64,000 bases of DNA from NCBI RefSeq assembly GCF_000974785.1, contig NZ_BBWV01000005.1, positions 157,687 through 221,686 of the forward strand. The letters run 5' to 3'. This document shows, piece by piece, positions 1 through 9,080 of this stretch. Position numbers and translations under genes: made by a program. The notes beneath the pieces are model-generated. The model was given only the letters and a program-made list of their open reading frames with translations. It did no database searches and was not told where the DNA came from. The stretch is from Flavihumibacter petaseus NBRC 106054 (GTDB lineage Bacteria > Bacteroidota > Bacteroidia > Chitinophagales > Chitinophagaceae). How positions within the stretch are numbered: the first letter of the stretch is position 1; every line of letters starts with the position of its first letter.

Positions 1-1
1 C

Positions 2-40
2 AATCAACTGTACGAGACCATTACGATAACGAAGCAATAG
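2..40 (+). CDS. 3' end of an upstream gene (partial), possibly SusE/SusF-like
   Basis: The frame beginning at base 2 reads NQLYETITITKQ and stops at TAG 38-40, five bases before the dextranase start. The beta-strand-like tail and tight spacing fit the last residues of an outer-membrane or surface protein in the same operon. A SusE/SusF starch-binding-type lipoprotein would be the usual neighbour of a GH66 gene. Only 12 residues are visible, so the identity is inferred from context alone. Confidence 0.4.
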   Translation, partial: NQLYETITITKQ

Positions 41-45
41 CATTG

Positions 46-1797
46 ATGAAGCGAATTTTTATAGGCTGTGTGATGCTGGCAATGATTGCCGGATGCAAAA
101 AAGATGGCCCCACGAATAATCCAATAACCCCTGGACAGAGCGCTTACCAGGTTGACCTGTCAACCGATAAGGCAGCTTACTACCCCGGCGACCGGGTGAT
201 GTTTACGATCAGCAAAACAATACCGGGAACGGTTAAGGTTCGTTATCGCCGGCAAAGCACCACGCTCCGGGAGGATGCCCTCACCGGCACCTCCTGGGAG
301 TGGGTGGCGCCTTCGGATGACTACACTGGTTACCTTGTTGACCTCTACGAACGGGTGGGCGACAGTGATAAGGTTTATGGGAGTATTGCAGTGGATGTAT
401 CAAGTGATTGGGCAAAGTTCCCGCGGTATGGATTCTTATCCGCCTTCGGACAGATGAGTACGGCTGCAATAGAAGATGTAGTCGCGAACCTGAATCGGCA
501 TCATATCAACGGGCTGCAGTTCCAGGACTGGCATTTCAAGCATCACCAGCCGCTTGCGGGGTCAGCGGCGAACCCGGCAGACAACTGGAAGGATATAGCC
601 AACCGGGATAATTACCGGAGTACGGTGAATGGTTATATTTCGGCGGCGCATAACCGCAACATGAAGGCGATGTTTTACAACCTGGCCATGGGTGCCCTGA
701 ACGATGCGGCAGCGGACGGCGTACAGGAACAATGGTATATGTTCAAAGACCGGTCGCATGGTGTAAAAGATCTGCATCCGCTGCCAAAGCCCCCTTTTAA
801 GAGCGACATCTACCTGACTGATCCTTCCAATGCGGTGTGGCAGCAATATCTCGCGGCAAGGAATAACGACGTCTACAGCGTATTTGATTTTGACGGTTTT
901 CATATCGATCAGCTGGGAGACCGGGGTGCTGAATACGATTATGCAGGTAACAGCATCAACCTTGCCGCGGCTTATTTACCTTTTGTGGAAGCCATGAAAG
1001 CGGCATCACCGGGCAGGCAGCTCGTGATGAATGCGGTGAACCAGTACGGCCAGCAGAACAGTATTGCGGCATCGCCGGTGGATTTTCTGTACACGGAAGT
1101 GTGGTCGCCGAATGAAGGGTACAAAGACCTGGCGACCATTATTCAGAACAATGACCTGTTTGCGGGGGGACTGAAAAAAACAGTGCTGGCTGCCTATATG
1201 GATTATGCGGTGGCAGATAACCAGGGTTGGTTCAATACGCCCGGGGTACTGCTGACCGACGCCGTGATCTTTGCCTTCGGCGGAGCACACCTGGAGCTGG
1301 GCGAGCACATGCTGGGAAAGGAATATTTTCCTAATAATAACCTCCAGATGAAAGATGACCTGAAGCAGGCCCTGGTGCGTTATTATGACTTCATGGTGGC
1401 ATACCAGAACCTGTTGCGGGATGGCGGTACATTTACGACTGCGCCGGTTAGCTGTACCAACGGGAAGCTGTTGCTGAACAACTGGCCGCCGCAATCCGGC
1501 AGCGTTTCCGTTGTGGCGAAAGACCTGGGCAACAAGCAGGTATTGCATCTCATCAATTTCGCCAATGCAGCGCACCTGAATTGGCGCGATACCAATGGTA
1601 ACCAGACGATGCCGTTGACTATTCAGAACGCTGCGATACAATTCACTTCAGCAAAACCGGTGACAAAGATCTGGGTCGCATCACCAGATACTGATCATGG
1701 TGTTGCACATCCGGTCGCTTTTACACAAAATGGTAATACCGTAAATTTCAACCTGCCCGTGTTACAGTATTGGGATATGGTAGTGATCGAAAACTAA
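46..1797 (+). CDS. GH66 family dextranase-like lipoprotein
   Basis: Probable endo-dextranase (alpha-1,6-glucan cleavage) at the cell surface or in the periplasm. The start is placed at ATG 46; a TTG three bases upstream is less likely. The N-terminus is a lipoprotein signal with lipobox LAMIAGC and Cys17. An Ig-like domain (about residues 35-120) precedes the catalytic barrel. The motif DFDGFHIDQLGDRG near residue 288 matches the GH66 nucleophile region (Asp in DGFHID), and TEVWSP near residue 351 carries the expected acid/base Glu. A C-terminal beta domain ends the protein. Its 583 residues are normal for Bacteroidota GH66. The stop touches the start of the GH31 gene (TAAATG), so the two are co-transcribed. 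The substrate is inferred from family and neighbours; a cycloisomaltooligosaccharide-forming activity is the other possibility in GH66. Confidence 0.88.
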   Translation: MKRIFIGCVMLAMIAGCKKDGPTNNPITPGQSAYQVDLSTDKAAYYPGDRVMFTISKTIPGTVKVRYRRQSTTLREDALTGTSWEWVAPSDDYTGYLVDLYERVGDSDKVYGSIAVDVSSDWAKFPRYGFLSAFGQMSTAAIEDVVANLNRHHINGLQFQDWHFKHHQPLAGSAANPADNWKDIANRDNYRSTVNGYISAAHNRNMKAMFYNLAMGALNDAAADGVQEQWYMFKDRSHGVKDLHPLPKPPFKSDIYLTDPSNAVWQQYLAARNNDVYSVFDFDGFHIDQLGDRGAEYDYAGNSINLAAAYLPFVEAMKAASPGRQLVMNAVNQYGQQNSIAASPVDFLYTEVWSPNEGYKDLATIIQNNDLFAGGLKKTVLAAYMDYAVADNQGWFNTPGVLLTDAVIFAFGGAHLELGEHMLGKEYFPNNNLQMKDDLKQALVRYYDFMVAYQNLLRDGGTFTTAPVSCTNGKLLLNNWPPQSGSVSVVAKDLGNKQVLHLINFANAAHLNWRDTNGNQTMPLTIQNAAIQFTSAKPVTKIWVASPDTDHGVAHPVAFTQNGNTVNFNLPVLQYWDMVVIEN

Positions 1798-4323
1798 ATG
1801 AACATGCGTAAACATAAATGGCTGACGGTGCTGGTGTTGCTGGTGACGGTTGGGGTACACGCACAAAACTGGCAGAAGGCAGGTGACTGCACTTCCTTTG
1901 CAGCGAACGGCAACACGGTGGTATTCAATACTGCCGGTAAGGCAAAACTCTCTGTAAAATTCAGCAGCGGGAGTGTGGTGAAGATCTGGTATGATCCGAA
2001 GGGCGCGTTCAAAAGGAACAATGAATCCTTTGCGGTGATCAATGAAAACCTGGAACCGCTCAGTGAGATCAGGGTGGAAGAACAGGCGCAGAGTTATGAA
2101 GTATTTACCGGTAAACTGCGGGTGAGGGTGAACAAGTATCCCCTGCAGGTACAGGTCTTTGACAAGTACCAGAAGTTGTTGCTGGGCGATTACAAAGACC
2201 TGGGGCATGTGAGCGAAGGCAACGCCACGGCAGCATTCAAGACATTGCGCAGCGATGAACATTTCCTGGGACTCGGAGAAAAATCCGGTCCCCTCGACAG
2301 GCGGGGCCGGAGTTACAGGATGTGGAACAGCGACAAACCCTGTTACGGTGTGAATGAAGATCCTTTGTATAAAAGCATTCCGTTCTTCATGAGCAGCTAT
2401 CGGTATGGCATCTTTTTCGATAACACCTATAAGACACAATTCAAATTCGGAACGGCGTCAGATGAGTATTATTCCTTTGAGGCGCCGAATGGTGAGATGG
2501 TTTACTATTTCATCCATGGCAATGATTACAAGCAGATCATTGAGCAGTATACGCAGCTGACAGGAAAACCGATATTGCCACCCGACTGGGCTTTTGGTTT
2601 CTCCCAATGCCGCGGATTATATACCAATGAAAAACTGGCAAGGAGTGTGGCGGCGGAATTCAGGAAAAGGAAGATCCCCTGCGATATTATTTACCAGGAC
2701 ATCGGCTGGGTAGATGGTCTGCAGGATTTCAACTGGCATAAGGATAAGTATACAGATCCGAAAGGGATGGTCAGCTACCTCGATTCAATGGGATTCAAAA
2801 TGATCCTGTCACAGGACCCGGTAATCTCGCAGGCAACACAGCGGCAGTGGCGGGAAGCAGATTCGTTGCATTATTTCGCCGTTGATAGTAGTACGGGAAA
2901 ATCATACGATATGCCCTGGCCCTGGGGTGGTAACTGCGGGGTGGTGGATTTTACCCATCCGGCAGTGGCGGACTGGTGGGGGGCGCAGCAGCAAAAACCA
3001 TTGAATGATGGCGTGCGCGGGTTCTGGACCGATATGGGTGAACCGGCGTGGAGTAATGAGGATGCGACTGAGCGCCTGCGTATGAAACACTATCTCGGGA
3101 TGCACGATGAGATCCATAATGTATATGGCTTCAGCTGGGATAAGGTTGTGAAAGAGCAATTTGAAAAACGCAATCCCAATAAGCGGGTATTCCAGATGAC
3201 GCGTGCCGCCTATGCGGGATTACAGCGGTATACTTTTGGCTGGTCGGGCGATTCAGGAAATGGCGATAATGTGCTGGACGGCTGGAACCGGCTGGCGAAC
3301 CAGGTGCCGATTGGTATATCGGCGGGAATGGGTGTGCTGCCCTTCTGGGCATGCGATATCTCGGGGTATTGTGGTGATGTAAAAGATTATCCCGCCATGG
3401 CGGAATTGTATACCAGGTGGATGCAGTTCGGCGTTTTCAACCCGCTGAGCAGGGCACACCATGAGGGCGATAATGCCGTGGAACCATGGTTGTTCGGTAA
3501 AGAAGCAGAAGACATCTGCCGGAAAGCAATTGAATTGAAGTACCGCCTGTTTCCCTATATTTATACTTATGCCCGGGAGGCACATGAAAAGGGATTGCCG
3601 CTGATGCGTGCGCTTATCCTGGAATATCCTGAAGATGAAAATGCATTCAAAGTGGACGATGAATTCATGTTCGGCCACGAATTGCTGGTAGCGCCCGTGC
3701 TGAAGAAAGGCGCGGTGAGCCGGAATGTTTACCTGCCGGAAGGCGAGTGGATCGATTTCAATGACGGGAAGACCGTTTATAACGGCGGACAGGTGATCAA
3801 CTATCCGGCACCGTTAGCCGTGACGCCAATTTTTGTGCGGAAGGGATCGATCATTCCTATGATGCCGGTGATGCAGTATATCGGGCAGGAAAAGAATCAT
3901 CCGGTTTATGCAGAGATCTTTCCCCATGACAATAGGGAGGAAGCGACTTTTACCCTTTATGAGGATGATGGCAATTCGCTCGGGTACCAGAAAGATGAAT
4001 ATGGAACAGTTCAATTCACCTGTAAGAAAGAAGGGGCCGGTTATTCCGTGAGTGTTGTCACCGATACTAAAAATGGATTTGTCCAGAACAGCCATCGCAA
4101 TATCGTGCTGAACCTGCACCTCAACAGGAAGCCTTCCGCTGTTGCGACCGGCAAGGTTACAGCGAAGGTACTTACTGCAGCGGCACTGGAAACAGCGATC
4201 GGTAAGGAAATCACCACCACCGCCTGGAGCTGGAACGAGAAGACAAAAGTCTGTTCCATAAAACTTCCTGCTGGTGGTGCGCCACTACAGGTAACCATCA
4301 AATCTCCGGCAACAGCAAAATAA
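1798..4323 (+). CDS. GH31 family alpha-glucosidase
   Basis: Exo-acting alpha-glucosidase, expected to trim isomalto-oligosaccharides released by the adjacent GH66 enzyme. A signal peptide ending near VHAQ directs it to the periplasm. Order: N-terminal beta-sandwich (galactose-mutarotase-like, about 25-250), catalytic (beta/alpha)8 barrel (about 255-620), then beta-sandwich domains. The nucleophile motif is GFWTDMGEP with Asp412. The acid/base lies in GWSGDSG with Asp485. Both occupy the usual GH31 positions, and the length of 841 is typical. ATG 1798 directly follows the GH66 stop; a second ATG lies at 1804. The next gene starts five bases after the stop at 4323, so these are three genes of one operon. 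Alpha-xylosidase or transglucosidase activity cannot be excluded from sequence alone, but the GH66 context favours alpha-1,6-glucosidase. Confidence 0.9.
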   Translation: MNMRKHKWLTVLVLLVTVGVHAQNWQKAGDCTSFAANGNTVVFNTAGKAKLSVKFSSGSVVKIWYDPKGAFKRNNESFAVINENLEPLSEIRVEEQAQSYEVFTGKLRVRVNKYPLQVQVFDKYQKLLLGDYKDLGHVSEGNATAAFKTLRSDEHFLGLGEKSGPLDRRGRSYRMWNSDKPCYGVNEDPLYKSIPFFMSSYRYGIFFDNTYKTQFKFGTASDEYYSFEAPNGEMVYYFIHGNDYKQIIEQYTQLTGKPILPPDWAFGFSQCRGLYTNEKLARSVAAEFRKRKIPCDIIYQDIGWVDGLQDFNWHKDKYTDPKGMVSYLDSMGFKMILSQDPVISQATQRQWREADSLHYFAVDSSTGKSYDMPWPWGGNCGVVDFTHPAVADWWGAQQQKPLNDGVRGFWTDMGEPAWSNEDATERLRMKHYLGMHDEIHNVYGFSWDKVVKEQFEKRNPNKRVFQMTRAAYAGLQRYTFGWSGDSGNGDNVLDGWNRLANQVPIGISAGMGVLPFWACDISGYCGDVKDYPAMAELYTRWMQFGVFNPLSRAHHEGDNAVEPWLFGKEAEDICRKAIELKYRLFPYIYTYAREAHEKGLPLMRALILEYPEDENAFKVDDEFMFGHELLVAPVLKKGAVSRNVYLPEGEWIDFNDGKTVYNGGQVINYPAPLAVTPIFVRKGSIIPMMPVMQYIGQEKNHPVYAEIFPHDNREEATFTLYEDDGNSLGYQKDEYGTVQFTCKKEGAGYSVSVVTDTKNGFVQNSHRNIVLNLHLNRKPSAVATGKVTAKVLTAAALETAIGKEITTTAWSWNEKTKVCSIKLPAGGAPLQVTIKSPATAK

Positions 4324-4328
4324 TCCTG

Positions 4329-7007
4329 ATGAAATCGACAGTATTTTTGGGTATGCTGGTTGCGGCAGCCCTGGGATCGAACGCCCAAAACGGAAAGCCT
4401 TTATGGCAAAACAAGGCCTATAGCGTATATGCAGACAGCGTGCGCCAGGGAAACTATGTGGCGAAAGCGATCAGTGGTACGCAGCTCGTGTCCAATTATG
4501 AGAGTCCCGCAAACCTATTTAAGAGCGCGGACATCAGCTTCAAATTCAGTATCAACGGAAAGGATAATGAGATGGTTTCGGGAACGGATCACCATCTCGC
4601 CTGCGTTGCAGTAAATGGCGCTTATACAACGCCGCTGCTGAAATTCGGCACGGTGGCGCAGGACCAATACCAGCCCTCCGGTGCATATATCGCACCCAAT
4701 ACGCGGCTGACCATCCGCGTGGATATGCGGGAGGTGATACAGGCATTTGCGGCAACAGGTTATTATACGACGTTTAAAGGAGAGAAAATCTATAAGGAGG
4801 ATTTCAAGGGCGTGTATGTGGCCGGTAGTACGGCGCCGCTGATCTGGGATTTCGACAACCTGGTAAACCACCCGGATCTGCAGCTGCAGGATACCGATGG
4901 GGACGGGATCTATGAAGTGACCCTGACCATGAATGCGTTTGGCCAGCAGAAAACGACAGATGCCTCGTGGGCAATGCAAAAGAACCTGGATGCCTGGCCC
5001 CGGTACCAATCCCCTTACCCGATTTCGGATGCGAACTATAACCTGTCGCTGGAAGAAATGCTGAATGCCGTGGAACCCGACAGTACTTTCCGTACCGGTA
5101 AGGAATGGGCGGGTGTATGGACGCGCGATGTGAGCTACAGCATTATCCTTTCGATGGCGCAGCTGCAGCCGCAGGTGGCAATGAACAGCCTGCTGCGCAA
5201 GGTGAACAAAAAGAAAAGGATCATCCAGGATACGGGGACGGGCGGGGCCTGGCCGGTATCGACTGACCGGATGGTATGGGCCATTGCCGCCTGGGAAATT
5301 TATGAAGTGACAGGAGACAGGGAATGGCTGCGGCAGGCGCAGGAGATCATTAAAAACTCGGTAGAAGATGACCTGGAGAATGTTTATGATCCGGCGACCG
5401 GACTGGTAAAAGGTGAGTCCTCCTTCCTGGACTGGAGGGAGCAGACCTATCCCCGGTGGATGCAGCCGGTGGATATTTTTGAATCAGAAAACCTGGGTAC
5501 CAACGCCGTGCATTACAGGGCCAATATGGTGCTGGGCAGGATGAGTGCATTGCTGGGCGACAAGGCGGCAGCGGAAAAGCATCAGCAGCTGGCTTTGACC
5601 ATCAAACGCGGTATCAATAACTATTTATGGCAGAAAGATGCCCGGTACTACGGGCAGTTCCTGTATGGCCGTGCCAGCAGGATTCTGTCGCCGCGGTGGG
5701 AAACATTAGGGGAGGCCCTGTGTATTTTATTTGATATTGCCGACCAGGCGCAGGCGCAACAGATGATGATCAATGCACCCATAACGGATTTTGGCATACC
5801 CTGTATTGCTCCGCAAATCCCGGATATTCCCCCCTATCACAACAATGGCGTATGGCCGTTTGTGCAGGCCTACTGGATGCTGGCGGCAGCGAAATGCGGC
5901 AATGAGGAAGCGGTGATGCAAAGCATCAGTACCATCTACCGGGCGGCTTCGTTGTTCGCGACCAACAAGGAAAACTTTGTTGCTGAGAATGGCGATTTCC
6001 TGGGTACGCAGATCAACTCGAGCAATATGCTATGGAGCCTGGCGGGAAATATCGCCATTGTACACAAGGTATGGTTCGGCATGCAGTTCAGGGAAGACGG
6101 CCTGCTTTTTCGCCCCTTTGTGCCGAAGGCCCTGCAGGGAAAAAGAAGCCTGCATCATTTCCGGTACCGCAATGCTGTGCTGAACATAGACCTGGAAGGT
6201 TTCGGCAATGTGGTAAATCGGTTTGTTGTGGATGGAAAAGAAGTTTCGTCTCATCAGGTTCCGGCGGATTTGTCAGGAACCCATCATGTGGAGATCGTAA
6301 TGACCGGCGGACTGGTTCAGAACGGCAACAAGCCCGGCAATGGGAATTACACATCGTTGCCGGCGCCGGAGATTAAATATGAAAGCGGTGAATTGCAGTG
6401 GGGCACGATAGCAGGAGCGACAAGTTACCAGGTGCTGAAAAATGGTAAGGCGTTCAAACAACTTACCGGCACCATCCTGTCGGTGCGGGCGTCGGGTTTT
6501 GATGAGTACCAGGTTATTGCTTTGGATAAAAACAATGTGCCTTCCTTTGCGAGTGAGCCGGTATCTGTAACGGCAGCGGGCGCTATTTCCATTTATGAGG
6601 CAGAACAATATGCCGGGAAGGCTGCGTTGCCTTATAAGGGATATTCCGGGGAGGGTTTTGTTGAAACTACTGTAACAGTCAACCCGCGGATCGTCATCCC
6701 CATCACTGTAAAGAAGGATGGCAATTTCCTGATCGATTGCCGGTATGCCAATGGAAATGGTCCCACCAATACGGATAACAAATGCGCCGTAAGGACCTTG
6801 CTGGTGGATGGTAATAAGAAGGGCGTACTGGTATTACCGCAAAGAGGAAAGGGGGAGTGGTCGGCCTGGGGTTACAGCAACAGTGTACAGGTTTTCCTGA
6901 CCGCGGGAAAACATGAACTGCTAATCGAGTACCGGGATGTGAATGATAACATGAATGGTGAAGTTAACCAGGCTATGATTGATCAGGTACGGTTGACCAG
7001 GAAATAG
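4329..7007 (+). CDS. (alpha/alpha)6-barrel glycoside hydrolase with Fn3-like and CBM35/6-like C-terminal domains
   Basis: Secreted carbohydrate-active enzyme of the dextran-type locus. A signal peptide (ends near GSNAQ) is followed by an N-terminal beta region to about residue 200. It contains a calcium-site-like acidic loop DTDGDGIYE (about 196-204). The helical catalytic region (about 230-640) has EWAGVWTRDVSY and GGAWPVSTDRMVW, the look of six-hairpin glycosidases (debranching enzyme, GH15, trehalase-like), but I cannot name the GH family. A short fibronectin-like module follows (about 675-750). The last 140 residues start with IYEAEQYAG and end DQVRLTRK, which is characteristic of CBM35/CBM6 modules. 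It sits five bases after the GH31 stop in the same operon. It probably works on branched or long alpha-glucan; the bond specificity is unknown. Confidence 0.75.
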   Translation: MKSTVFLGMLVAAALGSNAQNGKPLWQNKAYSVYADSVRQGNYVAKAISGTQLVSNYESPANLFKSADISFKFSINGKDNEMVSGTDHHLACVAVNGAYTTPLLKFGTVAQDQYQPSGAYIAPNTRLTIRVDMREVIQAFAATGYYTTFKGEKIYKEDFKGVYVAGSTAPLIWDFDNLVNHPDLQLQDTDGDGIYEVTLTMNAFGQQKTTDASWAMQKNLDAWPRYQSPYPISDANYNLSLEEMLNAVEPDSTFRTGKEWAGVWTRDVSYSIILSMAQLQPQVAMNSLLRKVNKKKRIIQDTGTGGAWPVSTDRMVWAIAAWEIYEVTGDREWLRQAQEIIKNSVEDDLENVYDPATGLVKGESSFLDWREQTYPRWMQPVDIFESENLGTNAVHYRANMVLGRMSALLGDKAAAEKHQQLALTIKRGINNYLWQKDARYYGQFLYGRASRILSPRWETLGEALCILFDIADQAQAQQMMINAPITDFGIPCIAPQIPDIPPYHNNGVWPFVQAYWMLAAAKCGNEEAVMQSISTIYRAASLFATNKENFVAENGDFLGTQINSSNMLWSLAGNIAIVHKVWFGMQFREDGLLFRPFVPKALQGKRSLHHFRYRNAVLNIDLEGFGNVVNRFVVDGKEVSSHQVPADLSGTHHVEIVMTGGLVQNGNKPGNGNYTSLPAPEIKYESGELQWGTIAGATSYQVLKNGKAFKQLTGTILSVRASGFDEYQVIALDKNNVPSFASEPVSVTAAGAISIYEAEQYAGKAALPYKGYSGEGFVETTVTVNPRIVIPITVKKDGNFLIDCRYANGNGPTNTDNKCAVRTLLVDGNKKGVLVLPQRGKGEWSAWGYSNSVQVFLTAGKHELLIEYRDVNDNMNGEVNQAMIDQVRLTRK

Positions 7008-7022
7008 AAAATGATCGCCGGA

Positions 7023-7718
7023 TTAATTCAAAACAGAACAGCGAAAGTAAAATTCCAGGCGCATGCGTTTATGCTGGTAGCCTTGAGTAAAAGCAGATGC
7101 ATCCAGATAGCTGAAAAAACCACTTGAAGTAACTGATAGCTTTCCAAAAATTTCCTGCTGACCTTTTTCATACTTCCTGTTAAGAACAAGGTTGCTGACA
7201 GTGGCAGGTATGTCGAAATTGTCCACCATTTTCCCCGACTTAGTGGTTCGGAAGGCCGCGATTTTGGTGAATTCGTTATAACGTGCCGTTACACTATTGC
7301 CGGTAAGTTTTGCCGTAACACCGAACCCTGATAACAATGCCCGTCCGGCGGCGATCTCAAGCGTATCACCTTTAACCCGGCAACGGCAGGTTAACCATGC
7401 AGGATGCTCTGTCGTGATGGACAGGTTTTCATCGATACTGGATGCCAATGGTTCTTCTATTCCTGTTTCTTTGTTGACAATGAAGATCTGTAATGAAGTG
7501 TCAACCGGCTTTAGGTGTTCCTTGTTCAGGGTGTCGGTATGAATGTTGGTCAAAAGACCTAAGCCGTTTCGAAACGCAGTATCTTTTAACGATTGAATAT
7601 GGTCTGGTGCCTGTTGAAAAACTTTCCGGTAAGCTGCCGTAATATTGGTATCCACCTGGTATTGTGCATTCGTGCGGTCACCGGTGATAATGAAAATGAA
7701 GAACAGCAACTTTTTCAT
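7023..7718 (-). CDS. Hypothetical secreted protein
   Basis: A 231-residue protein with an N-terminal signal peptide (hydrophobic stretch LLFFIFIITG, probable cleavage after TNA). I recognise no family. The mature part is rich in beta-strand-like segments. It has a CRCR pair near the middle and a repeated theme of short polar strands, and it could be a small beta-sandwich or barrel-associated protein. It is convergent with the glycosidase operon, ending 15 bases after it, and faces away from the DUF2147 gene. No catalytic motif is visible. Confidence 0.6.
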   Translation of the reverse strand: MKKLLFFIFIITGDRTNAQYQVDTNITAAYRKVFQQAPDHIQSLKDTAFRNGLGLLTNIHTDTLNKEHLKPVDTSLQIFIVNKETGIEEPLASSIDENLSITTEHPAWLTCRCRVKGDTLEIAAGRALLSGFGVTAKLTGNSVTARYNEFTKIAAFRTTKSGKMVDNFDIPATVSNLVLNRKYEKGQQEIFGKLSVTSSGFFSYLDASAFTQGYQHKRMRLEFYFRCSVLN

Positions 7719-7830
7719 AAGGTATCGGTCGTGAAAGCCATGGAAGTGGCGGTAACGACGTTGAAGGTTTTAGTTTTCATCTGATCAATTCTACGTCCAA
7801 AAGCTGTGATACAATAAAGATAATAAAGCT

Positions 7831-7845
7831 CTTTGAATTACAAAG
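7831..7845. promoter_or_regulatory. Small palindrome CTTTG-AATTA-CAAAG
   Basis: A perfect 5-bp inverted repeat with a 5-base spacer in the 208-bp gap between the hypothetical gene (start 7718) and the DUF2147 gene (start 7927). It resembles the GCACTTT...AAAGTGC element at 55272-55292, and the second arm continues as CAAAGTG. It may be a regulator site; the function is inferred only from recurrence. The rest of this gap is AT-rich with nothing else I can identify. Confidence 0.35.
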
Positions 7846-7926
7846 TGAAACCAACGAATAACTTTCCTGCGTCCAGTCAGCACTAATTATCCTTTTCTGT
7901 AGATTACAGCATGTAACCAGGAGTTT

Positions 7927-8379
7927 ATGGGTGCTCACAAAACGATTAGTTCGATACTGATACTGTTATTACTGTCTTTCACGACACCGCTGAAAGCGCA
8001 AACCAATGCCGATGCCATTGTCGGTTTCTGGCTGACGAAAGGAGACCATCCGGCCAAAATACAGATCTACGCTTCCGGAGGACGGTATTATGGAAAAATA
8101 GTCTGGCTGAAAGAACCCGAACAGGATGGCAAGCCTATTGTCGATTCAAAGAATCCGGATCCCAGGTTGCAAAACCAGCCGGTTATAGGACTGCTCATCT
8201 TAAAGGATTTCCGGTTCGATGATGATGAATGGAACGGTGGTAAAGTGTATGATCCTGAAAGCGGAAAAACCTACAGCGCCTTCCTGTCGCTGCAAAACAG
8301 CGCTACCTTAAAAGTGCGGGGCTATGTGGGCATCTCGCTGCTGGGCAGAACGGAGACCTGGACAAGAACCCAATTCTGA
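7927..8379 (+). CDS. DUF2147 domain protein
   Basis: Small exported protein of the DUF2147 family, which is widespread in Bacteroidota and Proteobacteria and of unknown function. A signal peptide (about 1-25, ending LKAQ) is followed by one compact beta domain. The family landmarks are visible: VGFWLTKGD at the start, YYGKIVWLKEP, the GLLILKDFRFD core, WNGGKVYDPESGKTYSA, and the closing LLGRTETWTR. The length of 150 is usual. It stands alone, with the minus-strand ankyrin gene ending 18 bases downstream. The fold is a lipocalin-like barrel according to family knowledge, so ligand or cell-envelope stress roles are possible but unproven. Confidence 0.88.
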   Translation: MGAHKTISSILILLLLSFTTPLKAQTNADAIVGFWLTKGDHPAKIQIYASGGRYYGKIVWLKEPEQDGKPIVDSKNPDPRLQNQPVIGLLILKDFRFDDDEWNGGKVYDPESGKTYSAFLSLQNSATLKVRGYVGISLLGRTETWTRTQF

Positions 8380-8397
8380 TGTGGTTCGAATGGGAAA

Positions 8398-9069
8398 CTA
8401 CTGCAGAATATCCACAATCTCTTTAAAGCCTTTTTGTTTTGCATGTTGGAGTGGCTTAACGCCATCATGATCCGGTATATCCAGTTTTGCCCCGGCATCT
8501 TTCAGTATCTGCACGATCTCCTGGTATTTTTTACTGCCGTCTCCCAGTACGATCGCTTCCATTAACCCAGTCCAGCCCAGGCGGTTCACATGATTGATCG
8601 GGAAGCCTTTGGTATTGGCCAGTAGGCGGACCGTTTCTATATGTCCCCGTTCGCAGGCCGGGATCAGCGCCGTGCCATTGTAGCGGTTGAAGATATCAAA
8701 CCTTGCACCGTTCGTAATAAAGAGTTTCACCAGTTCGGTTTGTCCGCTTGCCCCGGCATACAGGAAGGGACTATCCAGGTTATCGGCCTGCTGGTTGACA
8801 TCCGCCTTGTACCGCACCAGGAGTATTGCCATTTCCGTAAGGTGGTTGTTCACAGCGATGAGCAACAGGTTGCGCTTACCATTGTCCGTGGTATTAACGC
8901 TCACACCGGCTTTCAGCGCAGCTTCCACACCGGCCAGATCATTTTGCCTGACCATGGCCAGGATATCTTTACTGTTCATGATGGCTGAATTTTCGTTATC
9001 ATTAACTGGTGTTGAATAGCAGGAGCCAATGGTCACGCTGAACACCAGCAGTAAAGCGACTATATGCAT
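8398..9069 (-). CDS. Ankyrin-repeat lipoprotein
   Basis: A 223-residue envelope protein. The N-terminus is a lipoprotein signal with Cys17 (VTIGSC). From about residue 30 the whole protein is ankyrin repeats, roughly six units with the usual pattern of a paired helix and a loop, for example TELVKLFITNGARFDI and IETVRLLANTKG. Such proteins act as binding partners, so the target is probably the product of the upstream gene. The amidohydrolase ends only 11 bases before this start on the same strand, which makes a two-gene operon likely. No enzymatic motif is present. Confidence 0.85.
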   Translation of the reverse strand: MHIVALLLVFSVTIGSCYSTPVNDNENSAIMNSKDILAMVRQNDLAGVEAALKAGVSVNTTDNGKRNLLLIAVNNHLTEMAILLVRYKADVNQQADNLDSPFLYAGASGQTELVKLFITNGARFDIFNRYNGTALIPACERGHIETVRLLANTKGFPINHVNRLGWTGLMEAIVLGDGSKKYQEIVQILKDAGAKLDIPDHDGVKPLQHAKQKGFKEIVDILQ

Positions 9070-9080
9070 CGTTGCTCTTT

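Noticed and set aside
1006..1641. 211-residue minus-strand frame inside the dextranase gene
   Set aside because: No motif or credible start; the plus-strand gene here has clear GH66 catalytic motifs.
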